Shown piece after piece: positions 1-9,224 of a DNA stretch of 64,000 nt. The notes below the pieces were generated by a model. The model was not told where the DNA came from. It saw nothing but the letters and a program-made list of their open reading frames with translations, and ran no database searches. A program made the translations under genes and the position numbers. How positions within the stretch are numbered: the first letter of the stretch is position 1; the number at the start of each line of letters is the position of its first letter. The stretch is taken from contig NZ_PGGM01000001.1 of assembly GCF_003010965.1 (NCBI RefSeq), positions 62,001 to 126,000 of the forward strand, written 5' to 3'. This DNA is from Phyllobacterium sophorae (GTDB lineage Bacteria; Pseudomonadota; Alphaproteobacteria; Rhizobiales; Rhizobiaceae).

Positions 1-243
1 GCCCTCCATGTCGGGGGCCTGCGCCAGATAACGTACGGTAACGCCGGGATGCTTGAACACCTCGCCATCCGTTGGCGCGACGAAGCCGGCGGCAATCTTC
101 AGCAGTGTGGATTTACCCGATCCGTTGCGTCCAACAAGCGCAATGCGGTCGCCTTCGCTGACGGAAATGGCAGCCTCACTTAAAAGCGGCGTACCGCCGA
201 ATGTCAGTGCAATCCGGTCAAGGCGAAGAAGGGGTGGAGCCAT
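1..243 (-). CDS. ABC-F family ATPase, 5' part (runs off left edge)
   Basis: This is the N-terminal 81 codons of a cytoplasmic ATP-binding protein that continues beyond the left edge. A Walker A motif (GRNGSGKST) lies at about residues 38-46, and the opening (LLRLDRIALTFGG) is like soluble ABC-F/Uup-type proteins, which carry two ATPase domains, have no membrane partner and mostly act on ribosomes. No permease is visible beside it, which fits ABC-F. The ATG at 243 is the only sensible start. An ordinary importer ATPase cannot be excluded from this fragment. Confidence 0.75.
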   Translation of the reverse strand, partial: MAPPLLRLDRIALTFGGTPLLSEAAISVSEGDRIALVGRNGSGKSTLLKIAAGFVAPTDGEVFKHPGVTVRYLAQAPDMEG

Positions 244-342
244 GAAAATTTTCAGTTCTGGGAGTTGGAGCAACGATCGGAAGCCAGCCGTGGCACCCGA
301 ACATGCGCCTTGTCGGCGAGAATGCCGCCTCTGTCAAATGAA

Positions 343-365
343 ACAGGCCGGAAATTCCGGCCTGT
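343..365 (-). terminator. Hairpin terminator after the first Gly-zipper lipoprotein
   Basis: This is an 11-bp perfect inverted repeat (343-353 with 355-365, so the real loop is the central few bases) just downstream of the minus-strand gene ending at 392. The run of T on the minus strand is weak (ATTTGA). Its GGCCGG core is shared with the hairpin at 806-829. Confidence 0.55.
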
Positions 366-391
366 CTCGAATTAATCCGGCAAAGCTCCGG

Positions 392-718
392 TCAGTAACC
401 GCCGCCATAGCCGCCGCCGCTACCCTCGCAGGGAGCAGTATAAATCGAACCATCACGGCGCTGGTAACGGCATAAATTCTGATCCTGCCCGCGCGGCGTC
501 GTCGCCGTTCCGACAGCAGCACCGAGCAGCGCGCCACCGGCGGCACCGACAATCGTGCTCTTCGTGTCACGTCCCAGAGCCTGTCCGGCCAGCGCACCAA
601 CGCCGCCGCCAATCAAGGCACCCGTCCCGGCACGCTGATTCTGCTCACTTGTTGCACAACCGGCAACAGATACTGCCAGAAGCGCTGAAACCGCTACGGC
701 GGTAAGACGAAATCTCAT
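392..718 (-). CDS. Glycine-zipper outer-membrane lipoprotein (paralogue 1)
   Basis: The product is a 108-residue lipoprotein: a short signal peptide, lipobox VAGC with the acylated Cys at residue 21, then a Gly/Ala-rich glycine-zipper segment (GALIGGGVGALAGQALG, later GAAGGALLGAAVG), a short C-terminal module with two cysteines, and a Gly/Tyr tail. This is the layout of YMGG-like/Gly-zipper_2 lipoproteins, thought to pack as helix hairpins in the outer membrane; the exact role is unknown. The ATG at 718 is preferred to an upstream in-frame ATG at 751 because the signal peptide begins there. The next gene (855-1136) is a clear paralogue in the same orientation with its own terminator, suggesting tandem duplication. 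Confidence 0.75.
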   Translation of the reverse strand: MRFRLTAVAVSALLAVSVAGCATSEQNQRAGTGALIGGGVGALAGQALGRDTKSTIVGAAGGALLGAAVGTATTPRGQDQNLCRYQRRDGSIYTAPCEGSGGGYGGGY

Positions 719-805
719 ATTTAATCCTCTCAATTCATATAAGTGCGGCACGATCCTGCTTACCTAATGCGGCAGAAGAAAGATCGTTCCTGTTCACCGA
801 AACAG

Positions 806-829
806 AACAGGCCGGAAGTCCGGCCTGTT
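806..829 (-). terminator. Hairpin terminator after the second Gly-zipper lipoprotein
   Basis: A 10-bp perfect stem (AACAGGCCGG / CCGGCCTGTT) with loop AAGT lies 25 bases past the stop of the minus-strand gene ending at 855. It shares its stem core with the terminator at 343-365. Confidence 0.6.
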
Positions 830-854
830 TGCAATGCGCTTGCGCTTGAAGTTA

Positions 855-1136
855 TTAACGGCAAGGAGCCCGATAACGTTCGCCGTAGCGGTTTTGATAA
901 GTGCAGTAGCCGCTGGAGCGCGGATTGGTTGCAGCGCCAACAAGAGCACCACCGGCGCCACCAATCGCAGCACCCGCCAAAGCGCCTCTGCCTCCATCAA
1001 TAGCACCACCGGCCAATGCGCCCAAGGCGGCGCCACCGACGCCATAACCAGCAACGCGCTGATCGCTAGTTGTACAACCAGCCACCGACAAAGCCAAAAG
1101 CCCTGCAACTGCTATTGTAGACAAACTTTTCAACAT
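855..1136 (-). CDS. Glycine-zipper outer-membrane lipoprotein (paralogue 2)
   Basis: This 93-residue lipoprotein has signal peptide MLKSLSTIAVAGLLALSVAGC with the lipobox Cys at residue 21, followed by a long glycine zipper (GVGGAALGALAGGAIDGGRGALAGAAIGGAGGALVGAATNP with few breaks) and a C-terminal YCTYQNRYGERYRAPC module. The last part matches the RYQRRDGSIYTAPC module of the neighbour at 392-718, so the two are paralogues. The ATG at 1136 is chosen over an in-frame ATG at 1169 because it starts the signal peptide. Likely an envelope protein; no specific function can be assigned. Confidence 0.75.
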   Translation of the reverse strand: MLKSLSTIAVAGLLALSVAGCTTSDQRVAGYGVGGAALGALAGGAIDGGRGALAGAAIGGAGGALVGAATNPRSSGYCTYQNRYGERYRAPCR

Positions 1137-1229
1137 GGAAGACCTCTCCCGTTTAAAAACCAAACTCACCAGCTTGCGTCCCCAATGCTGTGCCGCAACA
1201 ATTACACTTTCCGCTTTGTTTTACAAGCG

Positions 1230-1865
1230 TTAGGCGATTTGCGGGGCAGCAATCAGGATCGCTTTACCCGAATGGAGCGATACGTGGAGATTTCCACACA
1301 CAGCATTCGATACTGTAAGAGATGAACCGAAAAAAAGTTCCATATTTTTCAAAGGCCAGCGCGCGCCCTCGATCGAAAGCCCCTGCAATGGCGTAAATGC
1401 AACGATGCTGAAGAGCGTCCCGTCGGCAAAATCGAAATCATAAACTCCTGCAACCAGCGGGTGTGCTTCCTCGCTGCCGCTGGAAAGGACAAGCTTGCGT
1501 CCTTCGGCTGCGTGAGCCGTCGCCATCGTCAAATGCAGGAGCGTGTGATCGGCGCGCGATCCGCCGAAAGCGCCGCACAGGATGACTTCGCTGGCGCCGA
1601 GCCTGTAGGCCTCGTTCAATGCAAGCTCGCCATCGGTCATGTCCTTGGCTGCCGGAAATACGACCCGTGGCACATGGGCATACTTTGCCTCAAGCTCCGG
1701 CGATGTCGAATCGAAATCGCCAAGCCACAGCTCGGGTGCGAGACCTAATATGTCAGCGTGTGCGATGCCGCCATCGGCCGCCAGGACGCGCGCGCCGGAG
1801 ACAAGTTGCCGAAGACGGTCGGAGACGTGAACGGTTCCGCCGAGAAGGATAACGAATTTGCTCAT
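1230..1865 (-). CDS. thiN: Thiamine diphosphokinase (thiamine pyrophosphokinase)
   Basis: This 211-residue cytoplasmic enzyme would transfer pyrophosphate from ATP to thiamine, giving TPP directly. Family motifs are visible in order: ADGG at 30-33, LGDFDS at 48-53, KDMTDGE at 74-80 and GGSRADH at 101-107. These acidic residues bind Mg-ATP in the ThiN/TPK family. It lies opposite a TPP riboswitch and the thiamine importer thiBPQ, so imported thiamine can be converted to cofactor in one step, bypassing ThiE/ThiL. Start ATG at 1865. A small membrane-protein gene ends 59 bases upstream on the same strand. Confidence 0.9.
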   Translation of the reverse strand: MSKFVILLGGTVHVSDRLRQLVSGARVLAADGGIAHADILGLAPELWLGDFDSTSPELEAKYAHVPRVVFPAAKDMTDGELALNEAYRLGASEVILCGAFGGSRADHTLLHLTMATAHAAEGRKLVLSSGSEEAHPLVAGVYDFDFADGTLFSIVAFTPLQGLSIEGARWPLKNMELFFGSSLTVSNAVCGNLHVSLHSGKAILIAAPQIA

Positions 1866-1924
1866 AAAGCGCCCATAGCATGCGGCGGGGCCGGTCGCAT
1901 AGCTTTGATAAAGCTGGGTTGAAA

Positions 1925-2113
1925 CTATCCCGACATGCCGAGGAAAATGGCCATAACTCCGGCAATGGCAACGCCGATGACTAGAACGAGGCTAGGCGAG
2001 ATCGCAGGAACCAGTTTCTGTCTTCTGCGCCGTAACAGGATCGCATGCGGCTTCACCGGCCTTGTCGATTGAACCCTCACAGTTGAATATTGAAATCCTT
2101 GACCACGAAACAT
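1925..2113 (-). CDS. Small single-span membrane protein (hypothetical)
   Basis: This 62-codon frame has a good Shine-Dalgarno (AAAGGA, about 7 bases before the ATG at 2113). The product has a basic N-terminal half (LLRRRRQK) and one hydrophobic C-terminal helix of about 21 residues (SLVLVIGVAIAGVMAIFLGM), the pattern of a small inner-membrane protein with its N-terminus inside. It is on the same strand as, and 59 bases upstream of, thiN, so the two may be co-transcribed. I do not recognise a family. The position suggests, but does not show, a link with thiamine use. Confidence 0.5.
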   Translation of the reverse strand: MFRGQGFQYSTVRVQSTRPVKPHAILLRRRRQKLVPAISPSLVLVIGVAIAGVMAIFLGMSG

Positions 2114-2369
2114 GGCTGATCCTTTCGCGTGAACCGGTCCGTTGTGGATGGTCTGGCGAAAATAGCGCCCCCGAAATCAGCATTCGAGTTGGAAAAACGC
2201 TGTGCGGCGAGGGATGTGCCCCGCAATTGTTGGAGAGAGGCGCCCGTCTTCCCCAACCACTCAATGGCCAGACTCAGAGATGAGGGTGTGGCGGGGAAGG
2301 AAACATATCATTGAGCCCGCAGATAGCCCCGCTTGCGCACCTGCAGCTTTATCTTTAATCTTTGCAACG
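2114..2369. other. Divergent promoter region of thiN and thiBPQ
   Basis: Between the minus-strand small membrane gene and the TPP aptamer I see no convincing gene. Open frames here have no recognisable product. The stretch must hold the promoters for both directions; no strong -35/-10 pair stood out. Confidence 0.5.
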
Positions 2370-2474
2370 CTCTAACGGGGTGCCTGCCTTACCGAGGACA
2401 GGCTGAGAGGCTTTGGGAGAAATCCTGCCAACCCGCGGAACCTGATCCGGTTTGTACCGGCGGAGGGATTAGAC
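2370..2474 (+). ncRNA. TPP riboswitch (thi-box) upstream of thiBPQ
   Basis: The conserved thi-box elements appear in order: CGGGGTGCC near 2376, the CTGAGA core at 2403, ACCCGCGGAACCTGATCCGG around 2431-2450, and the closing GGCGGAGGGATTAGA at 2459-2473. The loops between them fold as the P2-P5 arms of a TPP aptamer. The aptamer lies 56 bases before the thiB start. The thiB Shine-Dalgarno is far enough downstream for either transcriptional or translational off-switching. High TPP should shut down the thiamine importer. Confidence 0.93.
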
Positions 2475-2529
2475 GCGGCAGTAAAAGCCGGCGCATCAAT
2501 CCTTTTGAATTGTAACTATGGAGACGCCG

Positions 2530-3546
2530 ATGCGGCCGTTCAATACACTTGTGAAATCAGCAATTCTGGCCGGCGCATTGGCGCTCGGCCTGACAGCCCC
2601 GGCAAAGGCCGAGGGCAAGCTAACCGTCTATACCTATGAAAGTTTCACCGCAGAGTGGGGTCCAGGTCCGAAAGTCAAGGAAGCTTTCGAAAAGCAGTGC
2701 GGCTGCACCGTCGAGTTTGTGGCAGTCACTGATGGGGTTGCCCTGCTCAACCGGCTCAAACTCGAGGGTCCTTCCACCAAGGCAGATGTTGTCCTCGGAC
2801 TTGACACCAATTTGACCTACGAGGCCAGCGAAACCGGCCTCTTTGCACCGCACGGCATCGACACAAGTGCCATCTCCATACCCGGCGGCTATCAGGACGA
2901 TACGTTCGTGCCCTTTGACTATGGCTATTTCGCTGTGATCTACGACACGGAAAAACTGAAAAATCCTCCTGGCAGCCTGAAGGAACTTGTCGAGGGCGAC
3001 CCGAAGCAGAAGATCGTCATCGAAGATCCGCGCACCTCGACGCCTGGCCTCGGTCTGCTGCTATGGGTGAAATCGGTCTATGGCGATAAGGCTGGCGAAG
3101 CCTGGGACAAACTGAAGGACCGCGTATTGACGGTAACACCGGGCTGGTCGGAAGCCTACGGGCTATTCACCAAGGGCGAAGCGCCGCTTGTGCTTTCCTA
3201 TACCACCTCGCCTGCCTATCATATCGTTGCTGAAAAGACCGATCGTTACAAGGCCGCTCCCTTTGAGGAAGGTCATTATCTGCAAGTGGAGGTTGCGGGC
3301 CAGACAGCCAATGGCGCCAAAAACCCGTTATCCGCACAGTTCCTGACGTTCATGACCAGTCCGGCGTTTCAGGATGCAATCCCGGAGAACAATTGGATGT
3401 TTCCCGCCGCCAAGACGAGCACTGCGCTCAACCCGGCTTTTGAAACGCTGGTGAAGCCAGCAAAGACTTTGATCTTGTCACCGGAGGAGGTCTCAAAGAA
3501 CCGCAAGGCCTGGATCGATGAATGGTTGTCAGCCATGAGTTTGTAA
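2530..3546 (+). CDS. thiB: Thiamine/TPP ABC transporter periplasmic binding protein
   Basis: This 338-residue secreted protein has a signal peptide (about residues 1-27, ending near APAKAEG) and then the ThiB-like fold opening [10 protein letters not shown]. It also carries typical motifs such as [12 protein letters not shown] and [17 protein letters not shown]. It would capture thiamine and its phosphates in the periplasm for ThiPQ. The ATG at 2530 is chosen because GGAG lies six bases upstream; an in-frame ATG at 2518 overlaps that ribosome-binding site. First gene of thiBPQ behind the TPP riboswitch. Confidence 0.92.
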   Translation: MRPFNTLVKSAILAGALALGLTAPAKAEGKLTVYTYESFTAEWGPGPKVKEAFEKQCGCTVEFVAVTDGVALLNRLKLEGPSTKADVVLGLDTNLTYEASETGLFAPHGIDTSAISIPGGYQDDTFVPFDYGYFAVIYDTEKLKNPPGSLKELVEGDPKQKIVIEDPRTSTPGLGLLLWVKSVYGDKAGEAWDKLKDRVLTVTPGWSEAYGLFTKGEAPLVLSYTTSPAYHIVAEKTDRYKAAPFEEGHYLQVEVAGQTANGAKNPLSAQFLTFMTSPAFQDAIPENNWMFPAAKTSTALNPAFETLVKPAKTLILSPEEVSKNRKAWIDEWLSAMSL

Positions 3547-3550
3547 TGCT

Positions 3551-5185
3551 GTGACGGCAGACCGCTCCTTGAAACCTCTGGCGGGGGCGTCCGCCCTCGC
3601 CCTTCTGGCCATTCTTGCCGGAGGCGCATTGTTGAGTCTGGCGATTGAAGCGATGGGCGGCCGCACGGAGGGCTTTGCCACTTTCGACAGTTATTTATGG
3701 CGTATTGCGCGCTTCACGCTGGTGCAGGCGCTTCTGTCGATGCTGCTGTCGGTGGCCCTTGCCGTTCCGCTCGCCCGTGCGCTGCATGCGCATCCGGCGT
3801 TCCCCGGACGCGCCATGATCCTGCGGCTCTTTGCTCTGCCGCTGGCGTTGCCGGCATTGGTCGCGGTCCTTGGCATTACCAGCATCTACGGCCGCAATGG
3901 ACTGCTGGCAGCGACCTTCCGCGCGCTCGGCCTTGACGCGATACCCGATATCTACGGTCTGACCGGCATCCTCATTGCCCACGTATTTTTCAACCTGCCT
4001 CTTGCGACCCGGCTGATTCTGTCTGGCCTCGATTCCATCCCCGAAGATTACTGGAAGCTGGCGTCCCAATTAGGCATGAATGGATGGGCGCGCTTCCGGC
4101 TGATCGAATGGCCCGTCATCGGGCGCAATCTCTCCGGCATCGCCGGCTTGATCTTCATGCTGTGCATAACTTCCTTCACCATTGTCCTGACGCTCGGCGG
4201 CGGACCGCGGGCAACGACACTGGAAGTTGCGATTTACCAAGCGTTGCATTTCGACTTCGACATTGCACGTGCGGTGTCGCTGACGCTGCTGCAACTCTGC
4301 CTGACAATCGCAGTTCTGGCGGTGCTGGGGCTGAGCGGCCGGCCGGCGGAAGAAGGGTTTAGTCTGCACACGGCAACACGTCGTTTTGACAGGCCGCCGC
4401 TTGGAGCAAAACTGCTGGACGGCGGGCTGATCCTTTTTGGCCTGGTGTTTGTGGGACTTCCCATTGCTGGAACCGTTGTCTCGGGCCTTGCAGCCGATCT
4501 GCTCCGGCTGCTCAGCGAAAGACCTGTCTGGCAGGCGATCTTGACGAGCCTTATCCTTGGCGCAAGTGCCGCGGCCCTTTCACTGATTATTTCGCTCGCA
4601 CTGGTCATGGCTCGCGAATATCTCGCCAATGAGCGCCGTGACGCGCCACCCACGCTCTTCGAGCGTGCGCTCGATCTTGGTGCAAGCCTGATCATGGTCG
4701 TCCCGCCTATCGTGATCGGCGCGGGCTGGTTCATCCTGTCGCGCCATTTCGTCGATCCGTTCAGTCTTGCGCCGATCATGGTCGTAAGTGTCAACGCAGC
4801 GATGGCTATACCCTTTGCCTTCCGCATTCTGCGCCCGTCATGGGACACAGCGGCCAGCCGCCATAACCGGCTCTGTGCACAACTTGGCATTGCCGGATGG
4901 AACCGGCTCCGGCTCATTGATTGGCCTGCACTTGCCCGGCCCTTGGGCGTTGCGTTTGCCTTTGCCATGGCGCTGTCGCTCGGTGATCTGGGAACCATTG
5001 CACTTTTTGGCAACAATTCTATTCAAACGCTGCCATTTCTTTTGCTGCAGCGCATGGGAAGCTATCGCACTGAAGATGCCGCCGGCCTGGCTCTTATCCT
5101 CGGTTTTCTTTGCCTTCTCCTGATGATAATAGCCGACCGGGGGGCAAGCCGCCTGGCAAGAACAGAGAGCGGAAATAATGGCTAA
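3551..5185 (+). CDS. thiP: Thiamine ABC transporter permease
   Basis: This 544-residue inner-membrane protein has two homologous permease halves, each with about six helices and an EAA-type loop (around residues 176-200 and 448-470, with [18 protein letters not shown] and [18 protein letters not shown]). The duplicated fused permease is typical of ThiP and related Fe3+ permeases. The GTG start at 3551 follows the thiB stop by four bases, and the 3' end overlaps thiQ by eight bases, so the three genes are translationally coupled. Confidence 0.92.
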   Translation: MTADRSLKPLAGASALALLAILAGGALLSLAIEAMGGRTEGFATFDSYLWRIARFTLVQALLSMLLSVALAVPLARALHAHPAFPGRAMILRLFALPLALPALVAVLGITSIYGRNGLLAATFRALGLDAIPDIYGLTGILIAHVFFNLPLATRLILSGLDSIPEDYWKLASQLGMNGWARFRLIEWPVIGRNLSGIAGLIFMLCITSFTIVLTLGGGPRATTLEVAIYQALHFDFDIARAVSLTLLQLCLTIAVLAVLGLSGRPAEEGFSLHTATRRFDRPPLGAKLLDGGLILFGLVFVGLPIAGTVVSGLAADLLRLLSERPVWQAILTSLILGASAAALSLIISLALVMAREYLANERRDAPPTLFERALDLGASLIMVVPPIVIGAGWFILSRHFVDPFSLAPIMVVSVNAAMAIPFAFRILRPSWDTAASRHNRLCAQLGIAGWNRLRLIDWPALARPLGVAFAFAMALSLGDLGTIALFGNNSIQTLPFLLLQRMGSYRTEDAAGLALILGFLCLLLMIIADRGASRLARTESGNNG

Positions 5186-5930
5186 GCCTTCCGGGCCACA
5201 TGCGAGCGACGGCGCGTCGATCCGGCTCGATGCAGTGGGCTTCGACTTTGGCGATATGGCTATGCATTTCGATCTTGCCATCGCACCATCCTCGATAGCC
5301 GCCATTATCGGCCCAAGCGGGTCCGGAAAGTCCACGCTGCTTAATCTCATCGCGGGATTTGAAACGGCAAAGTCTGGCAGGATTCTGATCGGTGGCCAAG
5401 ATGTGACGCATGCACCCCCGGCCCGGCGCCCCGTTTCCATGGTTTTTCAGGACAACAATCTCTTTGCGCATCTCGATGTTGCCGCAAATGTCGGGCTGGG
5501 CCGCAAGCCGGACCTCAAATTGAACAATGCGGATCGTACCGCCGTGAGCGAAGCGATCCGGAAAGTCGGTCTCGCGGGCAAGGAAGTACGCAAGCCGGAA
5601 GCGTTATCCGGTGGCGAACGCCAGCGCGTGGCCATTGCTCGCGCTCTTGTGCGCAACCGGCCCGTGCTTCTCCTGGACGAAGCTTTTGCTTCGCTGGGAC
5701 CCGCGCTGCGCCACGAAATGCTCGATCTCGTCGGAAATCTGCAAGAGGATACAAGGATGACAATCGTTATGGTGACGCATCATCCGGAAGATGCATTGCG
5801 CCTGCCCTCGACGCTGTTCTATCTCGAACACGGCAAAATCGTCGCTTCAGGGCCTGCGAAAGAATTATTGTCAGACAAGAGGCCGTCGCTGTTGCGGAAA
5901 TACCTCGGTGTGAAAGACTCTGACCTTTGA
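5178..5930 (+). CDS. thiQ: Thiamine ABC transporter ATP-binding protein
   Basis: This 250-residue cytoplasmic ATPase has Walker [10 protein letters not shown] at residues 45-53, the Q-loop (VFQDNNLF), signature [15 protein letters not shown] near 143 and Walker [13 protein letters not shown] near 165. It powers ThiP. The ATG overlaps the end of thiP. Last gene of the riboswitch-controlled operon; no clear terminator is visible before the next plus-strand gene about 100 bases on. Confidence 0.92.
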   Translation: MAKPSGPHASDGASIRLDAVGFDFGDMAMHFDLAIAPSSIAAIIGPSGSGKSTLLNLIAGFETAKSGRILIGGQDVTHAPPARRPVSMVFQDNNLFAHLDVAANVGLGRKPDLKLNNADRTAVSEAIRKVGLAGKEVRKPEALSGGERQRVAIARALVRNRPVLLLDEAFASLGPALRHEMLDLVGNLQEDTRMTIVMVTHHPEDALRLPSTLFYLEHGKIVASGPAKELLSDKRPSLLRKYLGVKDSDL

Positions 5931-6027
5931 CATATTTTCGACGCCTTGCCTTCTTTAAGAGGACAATGAATTTCTTGCTCAAGGCTGTTTGTCGGGCTAG
6001 CAAGAACACAGACATACGAGTCTGCTG

Positions 6028-7557
6028 ATGCGCTACGACAACGAGGACATGATTCTGGGTTCGCTTAACTCCCCCACTGGCAACGGATGGCTTCAAGCCG
6101 CTCGCCGCAGGAACCTTGCGCCGGCGACGCTATTGCTTGCGTTCCTGTCGGGGTGCCAGGTGCTCAATGTCGGCAAGGAAGATGCGCTCGGTCCTTCATC
6201 GAACCCGGTGACCGTCGACAATGTTACCAAGAACGACCGGTTGGCAAAACTCAGTGCTGAGCAGCATCCGCGCATTCTCGCGACCTATGGCGGAGAGTAC
6301 AAGGACGCCAAGCTGGAACGAATGGTTGCCAAGGTCGTGGGTAATCTGACCACGGTCTCCGACAATCCGACCCACACCTACCGCATCACCATCCTGAACT
6401 CGCCCAACATCAATGCGTTCGCTTTGCCGGGCGGCTATCTCTACGTGACGCGCGGTCTGCTGGCGCTTGCGAATGACAGTGCCGAACTTTCCGCTGTCAT
6501 TGCACACGAAATGGGCCACGTGATCGCCAATCATGGTATCGAACGCCAGCAGCGCGAACAGGAGGCGCAGATCGCCGGACGTGTTGTCTCGGAGGTTCTG
6601 CAGGATGATAGCGCCGGACGCGAAGCCTTGATCCGCGGCAAGTTGCGGATGGCGCAATTCTCGCGCAATCAGGAACTGCAGGCGGATGCTATCGGGATCA
6701 AGATGATTGGTGAAGCAGGCTATGATCCGTTCGCCGCCGCCCGCTTCCTGCAATCGATGGCATCCTATGCGGATTTCCGCACTGTCTCAGGTGCGACAGA
6801 TGCCAGCCTCGACTTTCTGGCCAGCCACCCTTCGGCACCGCAACGCATCGAGCTCGCCCGCGGCCACGCTCGCCGCGTCGGGGCACCGGGCGTTGGCACA
6901 ACCGATCGTGATTCCTTTCTCCAGGGCATTGACGGCATTCTCTATGGCGACACGCCGGAGGAGGGTTATGTGCGCGGACGGAGCTTTGTTCACCCGCTGC
7001 TCGGCGTGAGCTTCACCGTTCCCGATGGTTTCGTCATCGACAACAGTGCCGACGCAGTCATGGCCACGGGACCTGGCGAGGTGGCGGTCCGCTTTGATGG
7101 AACGCAGGTTTCGGGCAGTCCGTCCATGACCGACTACATGCGCAGCGGCTGGGTTACGGGTCTGGACGGTGCGAGCGTGACAGCCACAACTTTCAACGGG
7201 ATGCCGGCAGCAAGCGCCAAGGCCAGGGCCGATCGCTGGGAGTTTGACATTTTTGTTGTCAACGCCGGCGACCGGATTTATCGCTTCCTGACCGCGGCTC
7301 CGACCGGTAGCACTGCGCTGACACCCGCGTCGCAGACAGTGATACAAAGTTTCCGCCTGTTGACGCCGCAAGAAAAGGCCAACATCAAGCCGCTGCGCAT
7401 CCGTGTCGTCACGGTTAGACCCGGCGATACTTTGACCAGTCTCTCTAACCAGATCATGGGAACCGAGCGCAAACTCGATCTCTTCCGGCTGATCAATGCG
7501 TTACCGCCCGGGGGGACTGTGTCAGTCGGGGACAAGGTCAAAGTCATTAGTGAATAA
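6028..7557 (+). CDS. M48 family zinc metalloprotease with C-terminal LysM-like domain
   Basis: This product of up to 509 residues has an N-terminal hydrophobic stretch ending in a lipobox-like LSGC (Cys about 43), so it is probably a periplasm-facing lipoprotein. The M48 catalytic site HEMGH lies at residues 160-164 and the third zinc ligand in NQELQADAIG near 215. After a middle region resembling the BepA/YfgC-type tail, the C-terminus (VRPGDTLTSLSNQIMG...) reads as a LysM-like peptidoglycan-binding end. It probably trims misassembled outer-membrane proteins. An in-frame ATG at 6049 is an alternative start. It ends at a strong terminator shared with carD. Confidence 0.85.
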   Translation: MRYDNEDMILGSLNSPTGNGWLQAARRRNLAPATLLLAFLSGCQVLNVGKEDALGPSSNPVTVDNVTKNDRLAKLSAEQHPRILATYGGEYKDAKLERMVAKVVGNLTTVSDNPTHTYRITILNSPNINAFALPGGYLYVTRGLLALANDSAELSAVIAHEMGHVIANHGIERQQREQEAQIAGRVVSEVLQDDSAGREALIRGKLRMAQFSRNQELQADAIGIKMIGEAGYDPFAAARFLQSMASYADFRTVSGATDASLDFLASHPSAPQRIELARGHARRVGAPGVGTTDRDSFLQGIDGILYGDTPEEGYVRGRSFVHPLLGVSFTVPDGFVIDNSADAVMATGPGEVAVRFDGTQVSGSPSMTDYMRSGWVTGLDGASVTATTFNGMPAASAKARADRWEFDIFVVNAGDRIYRFLTAAPTGSTALTPASQTVIQSFRLLTPQEKANIKPLRIRVVTVRPGDTLTSLSNQIMGTERKLDLFRLINALPPGGTVSVGDKVKVISE

Positions 7558-7586
7558 AAAAGGCCCGGCAATGCCGGGCCTTTTTT
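7556..7586. terminator. Bidirectional intrinsic terminator
   Basis: An 8-bp GC stem (GGCCCGGC / GCCGGGCC, loop AAT) is flanked by six A on the left and six T on the right, so it works on both strands. It sits between the convergent M48 protease gene and carD. Confidence 0.92.
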
Positions 7587-7606
7587 AAATAATCGAATGA
7601 ACCCGC

Positions 7607-8212
7607 TTATGCGGCTTCTTCCTGCTCGTCTTCCACAACGGAATCTGCTTCCACTTCGGCATCCGCCTCGGCTTTTGCACCGCGCTTCGGTCCCTTGGCA
7701 AGGTTGACTTCGATCAGGCGAACCGCTTCGGTTTCCGACATCTTGTTGACCGCGGAAATTTCACGAGCCATCCGATCGAGCGCTGCTTCATAAAGCTGGC
7801 GTTCCGAATAGGACTGCTCCGGCTGGTTGTCAGCACGGAAAAGGTCGCGGACGACTTCGGAGATCGAGATCAGGTCGCCTGAATTGATCTTCGCATCGTA
7901 TTCCTGTGCACGGCGGGACCACATGGTGCGCTTGATGCGGGCGCGACCCTGTACAACCTTCAACGCACGATCGACATAGTCGGTCTCGGAGAGCTTGCGC
8001 ATGCCAATTGCAGTTGCTTTGGCAACAGGTACTTTCAAGCGCATTTTATCTTTTTGAAAATCAATAACAAACAGTTCAAGCTTGTGACCTGCAACTTCCT
8101 GTTCTTCGATATTGACGATTTGGCCTACGCCGTGGGCCGGATATACAATGAATTCGCCCGTCTTGAATCCAATACGCTGGGCGGCGGCTTTTTTCTGCGG
8201 AACTGCTGTCAT
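7607..8212 (-). CDS. carD: CarD/CdnL family RNA polymerase-binding transcription factor
   Basis: This 201-residue cytoplasmic protein has the N-terminal RNAP-interaction domain (IGFKTGEFIVYPAHGVGQIVNIEEQ...), the helical C-terminal part typical of CdnL (RRAQEYDAKINSGD, YEAALDRMAREIS), and an acidic tail. CarD/CdnL stabilises open complexes at rRNA and other housekeeping promoters. The ATG at 8212 has AAGGAG 11 bases upstream; the open frame extends further upstream without family similarity. The helicase/S4/fdxA/carD order is common in the Rhizobiales. Confidence 0.92.
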   Translation of the reverse strand: MTAVPQKKAAAQRIGFKTGEFIVYPAHGVGQIVNIEEQEVAGHKLELFVIDFQKDKMRLKVPVAKATAIGMRKLSETDYVDRALKVVQGRARIKRTMWSRRAQEYDAKINSGDLISISEVVRDLFRADNQPEQSYSERQLYEAALDRMAREISAVNKMSETEAVRLIEVNLAKGPKRGAKAEADAEVEADSVVEDEQEEAA

Positions 8213-8568
8213 GCGCTTAACTACTCCTTGCTGCGCCCGGCAAAACGCACCGGCTAAACCAATCACTGGAAACCGGAACCCGGTTTGTCGGCCGCCAAGA
8301 TATTCGCGCAAAAGCAATCCGGACGAAGCAGTGGGTGGGCGAACAGACAACCATACCCAGAACTGTTAGGTCCGAAATAAATCTAGCCGATTGGTGATTT
8401 ATGCTTTAGCGCCACGAAATTGACGTCCAATGATCAACATATCCCGTGACCATATCACGAAAAGTGATTAGAATCAACTTTTTGCTGCACTTGCTCAAAA
8501 AGAGCGTTTTTGCAAGACTTGCATTATACGGCAATTCACGCTTGAGCAAACACTGATTCACGAAATAT
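8213..8568. other. Long carD leader / fdxA 3' region
   Basis: No gene is supported in these 356 bases. On the minus strand a perfect TATAAT (8523-8528) with a weak -35 (GTTTGC, 17-base spacer) could start carD transcription and would give a leader of about 300 bases. A small hairpin (GCTCTTTTTGAGC, near 8495-8510) may end fdxA transcription. Confidence 0.4.
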
Positions 8569-8907
8569 TCAGTCACCCTCACCGGGTTCAGGCGAAAAGA
8601 ACTTTTCGAACTTACCTTCAACGCCGTCCATCTCTTTGGCATCCGCCGGGGCGTCGCGTTTCGCGGAAATATTCGGCCATTTTTCGGCATATTCGGCGTT
8701 CAACTGCAACCAGCTGTCGAGACCCGGCTCGGTATCTGGTTTGATAGCTTCAGCCGGGCATTCGGGCTCACAAACGCCGCAATCGATGCATTCATCCGGA
8801 TGAATGACGAGCATGTTTTCACCTTCGTAAAAACAGTCGACCGGACAGACCTCAACGCAATCCATGTATTTGCAGCGGATGCAATTGTCGGTCACAACAT
8901 AAGTCAT
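8569..8907 (-). CDS. fdxA: Seven-iron (3Fe-4S/4Fe-4S) ferredoxin
   Basis: This 112-residue electron carrier has the cysteine pattern of Azotobacter FdI-type ferredoxins: Cys 9, 17 and 50 for the 3Fe-4S cluster and Cys 21, 40, 43 and 46 for the 4Fe-4S cluster. The motifs are [14 protein letters not shown] and [12 protein letters not shown]. The C-terminal half is the long acidic extension usual for FdxA. Start ATG at 8907 with a GGAG-like site just upstream. Redox partner unknown. Confidence 0.93.
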   Translation of the reverse strand: MTYVVTDNCIRCKYMDCVEVCPVDCFYEGENMLVIHPDECIDCGVCEPECPAEAIKPDTEPGLDSWLQLNAEYAEKWPNISAKRDAPADAKEMDGVEGKFEKFFSPEPGEGD

Positions 8908-9224
8908 TTGCTGGCTCCTGAAGACACCACAATCAGCGTGTCAGCGGTTCAGGTAACGATTTGACGCCGAGCTGACAAGGGGGGAAAATAAGCTGCGGCA
9001 CCAGAACGCGGCCCGCATCACGTGCAAACGCCGAAGTTCGTCGCCATCACACCTGAACATGGGCCATACCCAAGTACTCACTGCGCCATTCATCGCACCG
9101 CGATGCTTGGCCGACAAGCAATCATTATCCCTTACTAGCGAATTTCGTAGAATATTATTCTAGATCGACGCTCAAGATAGGAGATCATTTCGACAAAAGC
9201 GCCGATTTCTGCAATCCTGCGCTC
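8908..9224. other. Intergenic region between S4 protein and fdxA
   Basis: These 317 bases hold no gene I can support. The half nearest fdxA presumably carries its promoter. No clear terminator for the S4 gene was seen. Confidence 0.4.

Noticed and set aside
4234-5016. A 260-codon minus-strand frame inside thiP
   Set aside because: Low-complexity Ser/Arg/Ala product, a shadow of the GC-rich thiP gene.
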